From Marinobacter sp. Arc7-DN-1 (GTDB taxonomy: Bacteria > Pseudomonadota > Gammaproteobacteria > Pseudomonadales > Oleiphilaceae), in assembly GCF_003441595.1 (NCBI RefSeq), contig NZ_CP031848.1, positions 62,001-126,000 on the forward strand: a stretch of DNA of 64,000 bases, read 5' to 3'. Under the pieces are notes generated by a model. The model saw nothing but the letters and a program-made list of their open reading frames with translations. It searched no databases and had not been told where the DNA came from. The position numbers were made by a program, and so were the translations under genes. The first letter of the stretch is position 1; each line of letters begins with the position of its first letter. Positions 1 to 7,389 of this stretch are shown here, in pieces.

Positions 1-2120
1 TGGCGGACGAGCTCAACACGTTCGGGCTGGACACCGTGCGCCATGCACCGGCCGGCGTCTGGGTGGAAGGTCCCCTGGAGAGCGGTTACCGGGCCTGTCT
101 CTGGTCGCGCCTGGCCAACCGGGTGATCCTTCACATAGATGAAGTTGGTGCCACCAGTGGCGATGAGCTCTATGACGGCGTGGTGCACATGGACTGGCAG
201 CAGCACATTCCGGTACAGGGCAGTTTTCGGGTTACCTTCCTGGGGCAGAACGATGCCATCCGCAACACCCAGTATGGCGCCCAGCGAGTCAAGGACGGCA
301 TTGTTGACCGGTTCCAGGCCAATGGTGGCCCACGGCCCTCGGTGGATGCCAAAAATCCTGATGTAACTGTATCGGCCCGCCTTAACCGGGGTCGGTTGGC
401 GCTCGGCATCGACCTCAGCGGTCACAGTCTGCACATGCGGGGGTATCGGACCGACAAAGGCATTGCGCCGCTGAAGGAAAATCTCGCAGCGGCTCTGCTG
501 ATACGAGCAGGCTGGCCAGAGATCGCCGCCGCCGGTGACTTCGTAGACCCCATGTGCGGCTCCGGCACGTTGGTGATTGAAGCCGCCATGATGGCGCTTG
601 ATATGGCTCCGGGTCGGAAGCAGGAACGGTTCGGGTTTGAGCATTGGCCGGGCCATCAGCCTGATCTCTGGCTGTCTCTCCGGCAGGAAGCGGAGCGTCG
701 TGCCCACGAAGGCAAGCAGGGCCGCATTCCCAGGCTGGCCGGGTTTGATCAGGACAGCCGGGTGATTGAGGCAGCCTGGAAAAACATTCAACGGGCAGGG
801 CTGGAGGGCGTTGTGCACATTGAAACCTGCCCTGTGGATGCCCTGCAACTGGAAGCTGAGTGGTCGGAACAGGGACTGGTGTTGACCAATCCCCCTTACG
901 GCGAGCGTCTGAGTGAGCGCAAGGAACTGGGAGCCCTCTATCGGGCTCTGGGCAACACAGTGAAACGGACCGTGCCCGGCTGGCGTCTCGGCGTGTTTAC
1001 GGGTGTGCCGGAGTTCGGTAAGTCCATTGGTCTGCGTAGTTACAAGCAGTATCGGTTGTTCAACGGGAAGTTGCCGGCTCAGTTGCTGTTGTTTCAGGTG
1101 GATGAGGTCAGCGCCATGACCCCGAGGGAGCCCAACGTTCCCGGAGAGGTCACGCCTCGTATTGCCAGCGAGGAGCGCGCCGCTATGCTGCGCAACCGGT
1201 TGAAGAAGAACATGAGGACCATCGGCCAGTGGGCGAGAAAGCAGGGCATTGGCTGCTACCGGTTATACGATGCGGATATGCCGGAGTTTGCCCTGGCTAT
1301 CGATGTCTATGAGGGGCGGGTACACGTTCAGGAGTATGCGGCGCCAAAGTCGGTAGACGAGCGCTCAGCCCGTGAACGCCTGGCGGAAGCCCTTGCGGTG
1401 ATCCCGGAGGCTCTGGATATTGAGCGTGAGAACATGGTGTGTAAGCAGCGCCAGCGTCAGACAGGTACTAATCAGTACGAGAAGCAGGCGGCCAGCGGTG
1501 AGTTTTTCAAGGTGCACGAGTACGGCTGTGTACTTAAGGTGAACCTGAAGGACTATCTGGATACCGGGCTGTTTTTGGATCACCGGCCTGTGCGTCACTG
1601 GATTCAGCAGCATGCGGTTAACAAACGGTTCCTGAATCTGTTCTGTTACACCGGTGCAGCGACAGTGCATGCGGCGGTGGGTGGCGCGAGCCGTTCGCTA
1701 AGCCTGGATATGTCGAAGACTTATGTCAGCTGGGCTGAGGACAATCTGGCCCTGAATCGCGCCGATCCGAAGAAGCACCGGGTAGAGCAGGCTGACTGCC
1801 TGGCCTGGCTGGCGGAGCGGCCATCTGCAGACCAGCGGTTTGATCTGATCTTCATGGACCCTCCGACTTTTTCGAATTCAGCCAGGATGGCGGGGGTACT
1901 GGATATCCAGAAGGATCACCCGAGGCTGGTCAGGCAGGCCATGGCGCGGCTGAGTTCCGATGGGTTGCTGATTTTTTCCAACAATTTCCGGCGGTTCAGG
2001 CTGGATGAGGCGCTGGAGAGCGAGTTTGAGGTTGTTGAGGTTACGCGGGATACCCTGGATAGGGATTTTCAGCGGAACCCGCGGATTCATCGGTGCTGGC
2101 ATATTCGCCACAAGGCCTGA
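1..2120 (+). CDS. rlmL: Bifunctional 23S rRNA methyltransferase RlmKL (5' end outside window)
   Basis: This gene makes the fused enzyme that methylates 23S rRNA at G2445 (N2) and G2069 (N7). The frame is open from base 3, and residues there already align with the THUMP region of E. coli RlmL, so roughly 15-20 N-terminal residues lie upstream of the window. In order are a THUMP-type N-terminus with the WSRLANR stretch, the first Rossmann methyltransferase with DPMCGSGTL and the catalytic TNPPYGERL motif, then the second (RlmK) domain with DYLDTGLFLDHR, NLFCYTGAATVHA and DPPTFSNSARM. Total length fits the roughly 700-residue family. An internal GTG at 36 is not a convincing start because the homology continues upstream. 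A hairpin follows the stop. Confidence 0.95.
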   Translation, partial: ADELNTFGLDTVRHAPAGVWVEGPLESGYRACLWSRLANRVILHIDEVGATSGDELYDGVVHMDWQQHIPVQGSFRVTFLGQNDAIRNTQYGAQRVKDGIVDRFQANGGPRPSVDAKNPDVTVSARLNRGRLALGIDLSGHSLHMRGYRTDKGIAPLKENLAAALLIRAGWPEIAAAGDFVDPMCGSGTLVIEAAMMALDMAPGRKQERFGFEHWPGHQPDLWLSLRQEAERRAHEGKQGRIPRLAGFDQDSRVIEAAWKNIQRAGLEGVVHIETCPVDALQLEAEWSEQGLVLTNPPYGERLSERKELGALYRALGNTVKRTVPGWRLGVFTGVPEFGKSIGLRSYKQYRLFNGKLPAQLLLFQVDEVSAMTPREPNVPGEVTPRIASEERAAMLRNRLKKNMRTIGQWARKQGIGCYRLYDADMPEFALAIDVYEGRVHVQEYAAPKSVDERSARERLAEALAVIPEALDIERENMVCKQRQRQTGTNQYEKQAASGEFFKVHEYGCVLKVNLKDYLDTGLFLDHRPVRHWIQQHAVNKRFLNLFCYTGAATVHAAVGGASRSLSLDMSKTYVSWAEDNLALNRADPKKHRVEQADCLAWLAERPSADQRFDLIFMDPPTFSNSARMAGVLDIQKDHPRLVRQAMARLSSDGLLIFSNNFRRFRLDEALESEFEVVEVTRDTLDRDFQRNPRIHRCWHIRHKA

Positions 2121-2133
2121 ATATTAGAGTATC

Positions 2134-2160
2134 GGCAGGAGGGGCTGTGGCCCTCCTGCC
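2134..2160 (+). terminator. Hairpin downstream of rlmKL
   Basis: A perfect 10-bp inverted repeat (GGCAGGAGGG / CCCTCCTGCC) with a 7-base loop lies 14 bases after the rlmKL stop. There is no run of T after it, so it is a weak intrinsic terminator or an mRNA-end stabiliser. It separates rlmKL from the convergent membrane-protein gene. Confidence 0.5.
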
Positions 2161-2187
2161 TCTGCAAACTCATGGGCCAGCCGTTCT

Positions 2188-2796
2188 CTAGAACTCGTAC
2201 CTTAAGCCACCAGAGAACTGGAATGTATTCACATCCGAACCGGTGTCCTTGAACAGCTTCCCACCTTCAAACACCAGGTAGGTGTCGTCCATCACTTCAA
2301 AATCGAGGCCGGCAAGCCAGCTTACGCTGAAGCCGCTGTCCGGGAATTCACCTTCGAGGTCGAGGAAGGCCTTGTTGCGGTCGTTCCCGGGGTCGCTGAT
2401 TTCAGCTTTACCCTGGATGTAGGAGAAGCCGAACTGGCCGTAGACGTTGGCGTAGTTGGTGATGGGGTAGTGCAGGCCCATGTACCAGCTGGCGTAGTAG
2501 TCCACGGCGAGGCTGAGGTCGCTGTTGGGGACTTCGGCGTCTTTGAAGCCACCGCCGGCGCGGAGTTCGGCGTGGAACAGATCGGTTATATGGCCACCTA
2601 CCACAAGAGTGCCGCCGCTGCCCCAGGCGGTTTCTTTTCTGCCTTCGCCGATGGAGCGGTGATTGAAGGTGGTCGCCATCAGGCCAATGTAGTGTTTGTC
2701 TGCCCTGGGTGTTTCCTCGGCCAGAGCGGCCTGGGACGCGAGAAGCAGGGCGGTTACCAATGCGGTGGATAGGGGCGTTCGCACAACCGTGTTCAT
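2188..2796 (-). CDS. Outer-membrane beta-barrel protein (OmpA-like/porin-like small barrel)
   Basis: A 202-residue protein with a clear Sec signal peptide (ATALLLASQAALAEE, predicted cleavage after ALA). The mature part alternates polar and hydrophobic residues as in 8-stranded barrels and ends in the aromatic-terminated GGLRYEF, the C-terminal Phe signature recognised by the BAM complex. Mid-protein stretches such as VDYYASWYMGLHYPI and YANVYGQFGFSYIQ look like adjacent transmembrane strands. The ligand or role is unknown; small barrels of this shape are usually annotated as outer-membrane beta-barrel domain proteins. It is transcribed alone, convergent with rlmKL. Confidence 0.7.
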   Translation of the reverse strand: MNTVVRTPLSTALVTALLLASQAALAEETPRADKHYIGLMATTFNHRSIGEGRKETAWGSGGTLVVGGHITDLFHAELRAGGGFKDAEVPNSDLSLAVDYYASWYMGLHYPITNYANVYGQFGFSYIQGKAEISDPGNDRNKAFLDLEGEFPDSGFSVSWLAGLDFEVMDDTYLVFEGGKLFKDTGSDVNTFQFSGGLRYEF

Positions 2797-2901
2797 TGTT
2801 ATGGGGTTTCCTGACGTAGGCGAATACGGGCTGATTCTGCCTCGTGTAACCGTTTGTTACGTCGACCCGTGTCACACTTCCCTGTGTCGGTTTTGTCCCC
2901 G

Positions 2902-3390
2902 TTACAGGTCCTCGTCGAGCAGGTTTTCTTCACGGGCCATCAGGAGTAGGGCGTAGACGCCGTTTTCCGGCAGCTGGGGTTCCAGGCTCTCTTCGAACAG
3001 GAGCTGGCGGCGGCGGTCTTCCAGGGCTTCACTGTCCAGGCCTGTGATGAGTTCTCCGATGGGCGCAATTTCAAACGGAGCTTCCTGGGCCACGGCGGTG
3101 AAAATGAGGTCGATCAGGATTTCGTCCGGGTCCAGGCCATCGACGTACACGGTCTGGTCTGGCAGGTCCTGGTGCAGTTCCCGGGTCAGTTCGATCAGGG
3201 GCACGCCCTGTTCTTCAAGATACCGCAGGTCGACGTCGCCCAGGTCGCCGTCTTCCGGGAGCCAGTCATCGGAAGGGGCGATCACGACGGTTTTCATGCG
3301 GCCATCTTCCAGCGACCAGGCCATGGCGGTGGGAAACAGGGCGTCGTCGGTCTGGCAATATTCGATATCGAGAAATCTCGGTGCAGGCAC
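2902..3390 (-). CDS. Conserved hypothetical protein, acidic, 162 aa
   Basis: I do not recognise this family firmly. The start is GTG at 3390, preceded by a GGAG ribosome-binding site. The protein is strongly acidic, has no signal peptide or membrane segment, and begins FLDIEYCQTDD, which faintly recalls the D-x-E motif of DEDD 3'-5' exonucleases (as does the later APSDDWLPED). The other DEDD residues are not obvious, so any nuclease role is speculation. It is divergent from the M18 aminopeptidase gene, with about 120 bp between the two starts. Confidence 0.6.
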   Translation of the reverse strand: MPAPRFLDIEYCQTDDALFPTAMAWSLEDGRMKTVVIAPSDDWLPEDGDLGDVDLRYLEEQGVPLIELTRELHQDLPDQTVYVDGLDPDEILIDLIFTAVAQEAPFEIAPIGELITGLDSEALEDRRRQLLFEESLEPQLPENGVYALLLMAREENLLDEDL

Positions 3391-3511
3391 AGTGGGCTCC
3401 CGGTGGTGGTTGGTTTGTGGCCCGGTTATGGGGAAAGTCCGTTGACCCAGTATGAGGCTTTACGGCTTCATGCCATACTGTTGTGGCAATTATCTTTCAA
3501 TCAGGGACATC

Positions 3512-4801
3512 ATGGAACACGCTGAATTCAACAAAGATTTATTGAAGTTTCTGAACACTTCCCCCACACCCTGGCATGCCGTGGCGACGATGAAACAACG
3601 GCTTGAAGCGGCCGGGTTTCAGGAACTGGATGAGCGGGAGAACTGGTCTCTGGCGCAGGGGCAGGGCTATTACGTGATTCGCAACGGGTCGTCGATTGTG
3701 GCGTTTCGCACCGGCGGCAAGGACGTCACCACATCCGGTATCCGTATGGTGGGCGCCCACACTGACAGTCCCTGCCTGAAGGTGAAACCAAACCCAGAGC
3801 TGCGCCGCAAGGGTTTTTTCCAGCTTGGCGTCGAGGTTTATGGTGGCGCTCTGCTCAATCCCTGGTTTGATCGGGATCTTTCGCTGGCCGGCCGGGTAAC
3901 GGTGCTCGATGGGGACGGCAAGGTTCGGGACACCCTGGTGGATTTCCGCAAACCCGTGGCCTTTATTCCGAGCCTGGCCATTCACCTGGATCGTGAGGCC
4001 AACAGCAATCGCACCGTCAACGCCCAGACCGACCTGCCGCCGATACTGATGCAGGTTCCGGAAAGCGACACCACCAGTTTCGCTGATCTGCTCTCGCATC
4101 AGATTGAGGCCGAATCCGGCCTCCATGTCCGCAAGGTGCTGGGTTATGAACTGAGTTTCTACGATGCCCGTGAGGCTTCGTTCGTTGGCTTGCGGGACGA
4201 ATTCATTGCCTCCGCCCGGCTGGATAACCTGCTGAGCTGTTACATTGGTCTTCAGTCCTTGCTGAAGGCGTCGGGCGACGAGGCCGCACTGCTGGTATGT
4301 AACGATCACGAAGAAGTTGGAAGCATGTCGGCCGAGGGTGCCCAGGGCCCGTTCCTGACTGCCGTTCTGGACCGCTGGGCCGGTCCGGGCAAAGCCAGGG
4401 CCATTGCCCGTTCCATGATGGTGTCGGCCGACAACGCCCATGGTGTTCACCCGAATTACATGGACAAACACGATGAGAATCACGGGCCGATCCTGAATCA
4501 GGGGCCTGTGATCAAGGTCAATCACAACCAGCGCTATGCCACCAACAGCCGCTCGGCCGCGGTGTATCGCCATATCAGTGACGAGCTGGGGCTGCCGCAT
4601 CAGACCTTTGTGGTGCGAAGCGACATGGGCTGTGGCAGTACCATTGGTCCGCTGACAGCGGGTAACCTGGGCGTGACCACGCTGGATATTGGTGTGCCCC
4701 AGTTCGGGATGCACTCCATCCGCGAGCTGATTGGCACAGAGGACGGCTTCACCCTGTTCCGTGTGCTGACGGAGTTCATGCAGCGTGAGCAGGTTTTCTG
4801 A
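3512..4801 (+). CDS. apeB: M18 family aminopeptidase
   Basis: A cytosolic dinuclear-zinc aminopeptidase of family M18 (aspartyl/leucyl aminopeptidase type; PA3247/ApeB-like), about 429 residues as usual. Visible family motifs are GAHTDSPCL (zinc His-Asp region), NDHEEVGS (catalytic Glu and metal-binding Glu), SARLDN (bridging Asp), SADNAHG and the terminal [12 protein letters not shown] with the last zinc His. ATG at 3512 is chosen because it gives the normal family N-terminus ([19 protein letters not shown]) and is preceded by AGGGA; an upstream in-frame start at 3452 would add 20 unlikely residues. It probably takes part in peptide turnover. An intrinsic terminator follows. Confidence 0.93.
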   Translation: MEHAEFNKDLLKFLNTSPTPWHAVATMKQRLEAAGFQELDERENWSLAQGQGYYVIRNGSSIVAFRTGGKDVTTSGIRMVGAHTDSPCLKVKPNPELRRKGFFQLGVEVYGGALLNPWFDRDLSLAGRVTVLDGDGKVRDTLVDFRKPVAFIPSLAIHLDREANSNRTVNAQTDLPPILMQVPESDTTSFADLLSHQIEAESGLHVRKVLGYELSFYDAREASFVGLRDEFIASARLDNLLSCYIGLQSLLKASGDEAALLVCNDHEEVGSMSAEGAQGPFLTAVLDRWAGPGKARAIARSMMVSADNAHGVHPNYMDKHDENHGPILNQGPVIKVNHNQRYATNSRSAAVYRHISDELGLPHQTFVVRSDMGCGSTIGPLTAGNLGVTTLDIGVPQFGMHSIRELIGTEDGFTLFRVLTEFMQREQVF

Positions 4802-4814
4802 AGCCTGATACGAA

Positions 4815-4848
4815 AAATGCCGCTGGTTCAAAAGAAACAGCGGCATTT
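4815..4848 (+). terminator. Terminator after the M18 aminopeptidase gene
   Basis: An 11-bp perfect stem (AAATGCCGCTG / CAGCGGCATTT) starts 14 bases after the stop codon, and the A-tract and T-tract are part of the stem. It can work in both directions and also sits just past the 3' end of the tRNA-Asn gene on the opposite strand. Confidence 0.75.
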
Positions 4849-4857
4849 CGGAAGAAG

Positions 4858-4933
4858 TGGCTCCCCGAGCTGGGCTCGAACCAGCGACAAACGGATTAAC
4901 AGTCCGTTGCTCTACCAACTGAGCTATCGGGGA
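4858..4933 (-). tRNA. tRNA-Asn (GTT anticodon)
   Basis: Read on the minus strand this is a 76-nt cloverleaf. The acceptor arms TCCCCGA and TCGGGGA pair fully, the D-arm is AGCTCAGTTGGTAGAGC, the anticodon arm has loop CTGTTAA with anticodon GTT, and the T-arm contains GGTTCGAGCC. It has discriminator G and an encoded CCA end (complement at 4858-4860). The gene stands alone between two convergent-looking transcripts. Confidence 0.97.
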
Positions 4934-5005
4934 ACAGTATCAAGTGGCGCGCATATTAAGCGCTTTGGTTTGCGGGGTCAACCCCCTGATATGAAAGGCT
5001 AAAAA

Positions 5006-5971
5006 TTGTACGAAAGTAAGACACTTCACTACCGTCCGCCGCCCTGGTTGCGTAATGGCCATGTTCAGTCTGTCTGGCCCACGCTGTTTCGTCGGGTGCC
5101 GATAATGGATCCAGAGCCCGAAATACTGTCCACGCCAGACCATGATGAGCTGCACCTTGACTGGTACCGCCAGGGGAGTAGCCGCCTGGCGATTGTCTCC
5201 CATGGCCTGGAGGGGCATAGCCGTCGGCCTTACGTTCTGGGCCTGACCAGGGCTCTGCTGCGTGAGGGATGGGACGTCCTGGCCTGGAATTTCCGCTCTT
5301 GCGGCGGCGTGATGAACCACCAGCCACGGTTCTATCACAGCGGCGCCACTGAGGATCTGAGTTTGGTGGTTAATCGGGGGTTGGCTGACTATTACGAGGC
5401 ATTGTTTATGTCTGGTTTCAGCATGGGCGGTAACCTGACGTTGCTCTATCTCGGCGAAAAGGGCGAGCAGGTAGACAGCAGAATCTGCGGCGCTGTTGCT
5501 TATTCCGTGCCCTGTGACCTCGCAGGCAGCGCGGACATGCTGGCACTGCCCAGCCGGAAGATCTACATGCAGCGATTTCTTCGGGATCTTAAGGTCAAGA
5601 TTCAGGAAAAAGCAGAAAAATTCCCGGATCTGATTGATGTTTCCGGTTTTGATTCGATCCGTAGTTTTCACCAATTCGATGACCGCTACACGGCCCCGTT
5701 GCACGGGTTCCGGGATGCCCAGGACTACTGGGCCCAGTGTTCGGCGCTCGGGAGGCTCAGGGATATCCGCGTTCCGGCACTGATGGTGAATGCGGCGGAT
5801 GATCCCTTCCTCTCCGCGCAGTGCTTTCCGGAATCCCGCAGCGTGCTGGGTGCGCACGTTCGGCTGGAGTCCCCGCGCTGGGGCGGGCATGTTGGCTTCG
5901 TTGAGCATGGCCGTGATGGTTTCTACTGGTCAGAACGTCGGGCTCTGGCATTCCTTCAGGCATTAGCGTGA
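5006..5971 (+). CDS. YheT-family alpha/beta-hydrolase
   Basis: A 321-residue alpha/beta-hydrolase of the YheT/ABHD1-3-like family (predicted esterase; substrate not known). The N-terminal PPPWLRNGHVQS segment is diagnostic of the family. The oxyanion region reads SHGLEGHSRRPY, the nucleophile elbow is GFSMGGN, and the catalytic His lies in RWGGHVGF near the C-terminus. The start is taken as TTG at 5006; the in-frame ATG at 4991 is closed after three codons. In E. coli yheT sits by other small genes; here it is between tRNA-Asn and tesA. Confidence is high for the family, low for substrate. Confidence 0.85.
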   Translation: MYESKTLHYRPPPWLRNGHVQSVWPTLFRRVPIMDPEPEILSTPDHDELHLDWYRQGSSRLAIVSHGLEGHSRRPYVLGLTRALLREGWDVLAWNFRSCGGVMNHQPRFYHSGATEDLSLVVNRGLADYYEALFMSGFSMGGNLTLLYLGEKGEQVDSRICGAVAYSVPCDLAGSADMLALPSRKIYMQRFLRDLKVKIQEKAEKFPDLIDVSGFDSIRSFHQFDDRYTAPLHGFRDAQDYWAQCSALGRLRDIRVPALMVNAADDPFLSAQCFPESRSVLGAHVRLESPRWGGHVGFVEHGRDGFYWSERRALAFLQALA

Positions 5972-5978
5972 ACCTGCA

Positions 5979-6608
5979 TCACTCCAGAATCGGCCCGATT
6001 ACCGGCCAGACATTTTCCAGCAGCCTGGCCTGGGCTTCTTCGGTTGGGTGGATGCCGTCATCCTGCATCAGTCCATCCTCGTTGTAGATGCCATCAAGAA
6101 AGAAGGGAACCAGATCGGTGTTATAGCGGTCTGACAGCTTCGGGTATATTTCGGCAAACATTTCCGTGTAGCGTTGTCCGTAATTCGGTGGTATCTGCAT
6201 GCCGACAAGCACGGCGCGGGCGCCGGAGTCCTGAACCTGTTCGATCATGGAGGCGAGATTGGATTCGATGACGTTGGGAGGGAAGCCGCGAAGGCCATCG
6301 TTGCCGCCAAGTTCGATAATCACAACCTCGGGGTCGTTTTCCGCTATCAGTTCTGGCAGCCGGCGAGCACCGCCATCGGTGGTTTCCCCGCTGATGCTGG
6401 CATTGACCACTTCCCAGCCGGCCAGCCCGTTGCTCTGCAGACGGTTGCGCAGTAACTGCACCCAGGCAGTCTCGGAGGGTACGCCATAGGCTGCGCTGAG
6501 GCTGTCACCGACAATAAGCAGTGTGTTCTGGCTGGCCATTGCCGGCAGGGCCAGCAGGGCAACCGCGAGAAAAAGAATTGATCTGACGTACGCCGATGCC
6601 GTATGCAT
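5979..6608 (-). CDS. tesA: Periplasmic SGNH esterase/lysophospholipase TesA
   Basis: A multifunctional thioesterase I/protease I/lysophospholipase L1 homologue of 209 residues. It has a Sec signal peptide (SILFLAVALLALPAMA) and the four SGNH blocks: GDSLSAAYG (nucleophile Ser), ISGET (Gly), ELGGNDGLRG (Asn) and DGIHPTEEAQ (Asp-His). It hydrolyses acyl thioesters and lysophospholipids in the periplasm. It is divergent from ybbA-ybbP with about 50 bp between the starts, the same conserved arrangement as in E. coli (tesA / ybbA-ybbP), which supports the call. Confidence 0.93.
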   Translation of the reverse strand: MHTASAYVRSILFLAVALLALPAMASQNTLLIVGDSLSAAYGVPSETAWVQLLRNRLQSNGLAGWEVVNASISGETTDGGARRLPELIAENDPEVVIIELGGNDGLRGFPPNVIESNLASMIEQVQDSGARAVLVGMQIPPNYGQRYTEMFAEIYPKLSDRYNTDLVPFFLDGIYNEDGLMQDDGIHPTEEAQARLLENVWPVIGPILE

Positions 6609-6660
6609 AGAAAGTTAATACACCTTATTCCGTTTTCAGGACCCAGGATCGGGAGATTCC

Positions 6661-7389
6661 GTGAATCAGATGACCAATGTTAACCCGGAAAGCCAGAGCC
6701 CCATGTTACGGGTGGAAAACCTGACTCATCGCGTCAGCCTCGAAACCGATACGCTAACGATCCTGCAGGGGGTCAGTCTGGAAATCAATCGGGGAGAGTC
6801 CGTAGCCATTATCGGTCGCTCCGGTTCCGGCAAGACCACGTTGCTGGGACTACTGGCGGGTCTTGATACACCAAGCGACGGAACGGTTGAGCTGGACGGA
6901 TCGGTGATCAGTAAGCTCAGCGAGGACGAGCGGGCGAAACTCCGCGCCCACCGGGTTGGATTTGTGTTTCAGTCATTTCAACTGCTGCCAGCTCTGACGG
7001 CGCTTGAGAACGTTATGCTGCCACTGGAGTTGGCCGGAATGGAAGCGCCGGAGAAGCGGGCGCGGGAGCTCCTGGAACGGGTAGGGCTGGGCGAGCGCCT
7101 GACCCACACACCAAGGCAGCTCTCCGGCGGTGAGCAACAGCGGGTGGCGATTGCCCGGGCGTTCGCCTCGGACCCCCTGATCCTGTTTGCCGATGAGCCC
7201 ACGGGCAACCTGGATAACCGCACCGGCCAGGCGGTCTCCGACCTGCTGATGGCGCTGAACCGGGAGCAGGGCACCACACTGGTGATGGTAACCCACGATG
7301 AGCACCTGGCGGCTCGCTGCAGCCGGCAGCTGCATATCGAAGCCGGCGTCCTTACCGAACCTGAAGCGGCGCAGGAGATGGCGCACTGA
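6661..7389 (+). CDS. ybbA: ABC transporter ATP-binding protein YbbA
   Basis: A 242-residue ATPase of the LolD/MacB-type group, partner of the FtsX-like permease encoded next. It carries Walker A GRSGSGKTT, the Q-loop in FVFQSFQLLP, signature LSGGEQQR, Walker B LILFADEPT and H-loop THDEHL. The start is GTG at 6661 with a GGGAG-like site ahead; an ATG four codons in is the alternative. Its stop overlaps the permease start (TGATG-type junction at 7387-7391), so the two are translationally coupled. The function of YbbAP complexes is not firmly settled; a hydrophobe or lysophospholipid release role with TesA has been suggested by gene order. Confidence 0.92.
   Translation: MNQMTNVNPESQSPMLRVENLTHRVSLETDTLTILQGVSLEINRGESVAIIGRSGSGKTTLLGLLAGLDTPSDGTVELDGSVISKLSEDERAKLRAHRVGFVFQSFQLLPALTALENVMLPLELAGMEAPEKRARELLERVGLGERLTHTPRQLSGGEQQRVAIARAFASDPLILFADEPTGNLDNRTGQAVSDLLMALNREQGTTLVMVTHDEHLAARCSRQLHIEAGVLTEPEAAQEMAH

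Noticed and set aside
3539..4918. A 459-codon frame on the minus strand opposite the M18 aminopeptidase
   Set aside because: The plus-strand frame has full M18 motifs; the minus frame also runs through the tRNA-Asn gene and has no recognisable domain.
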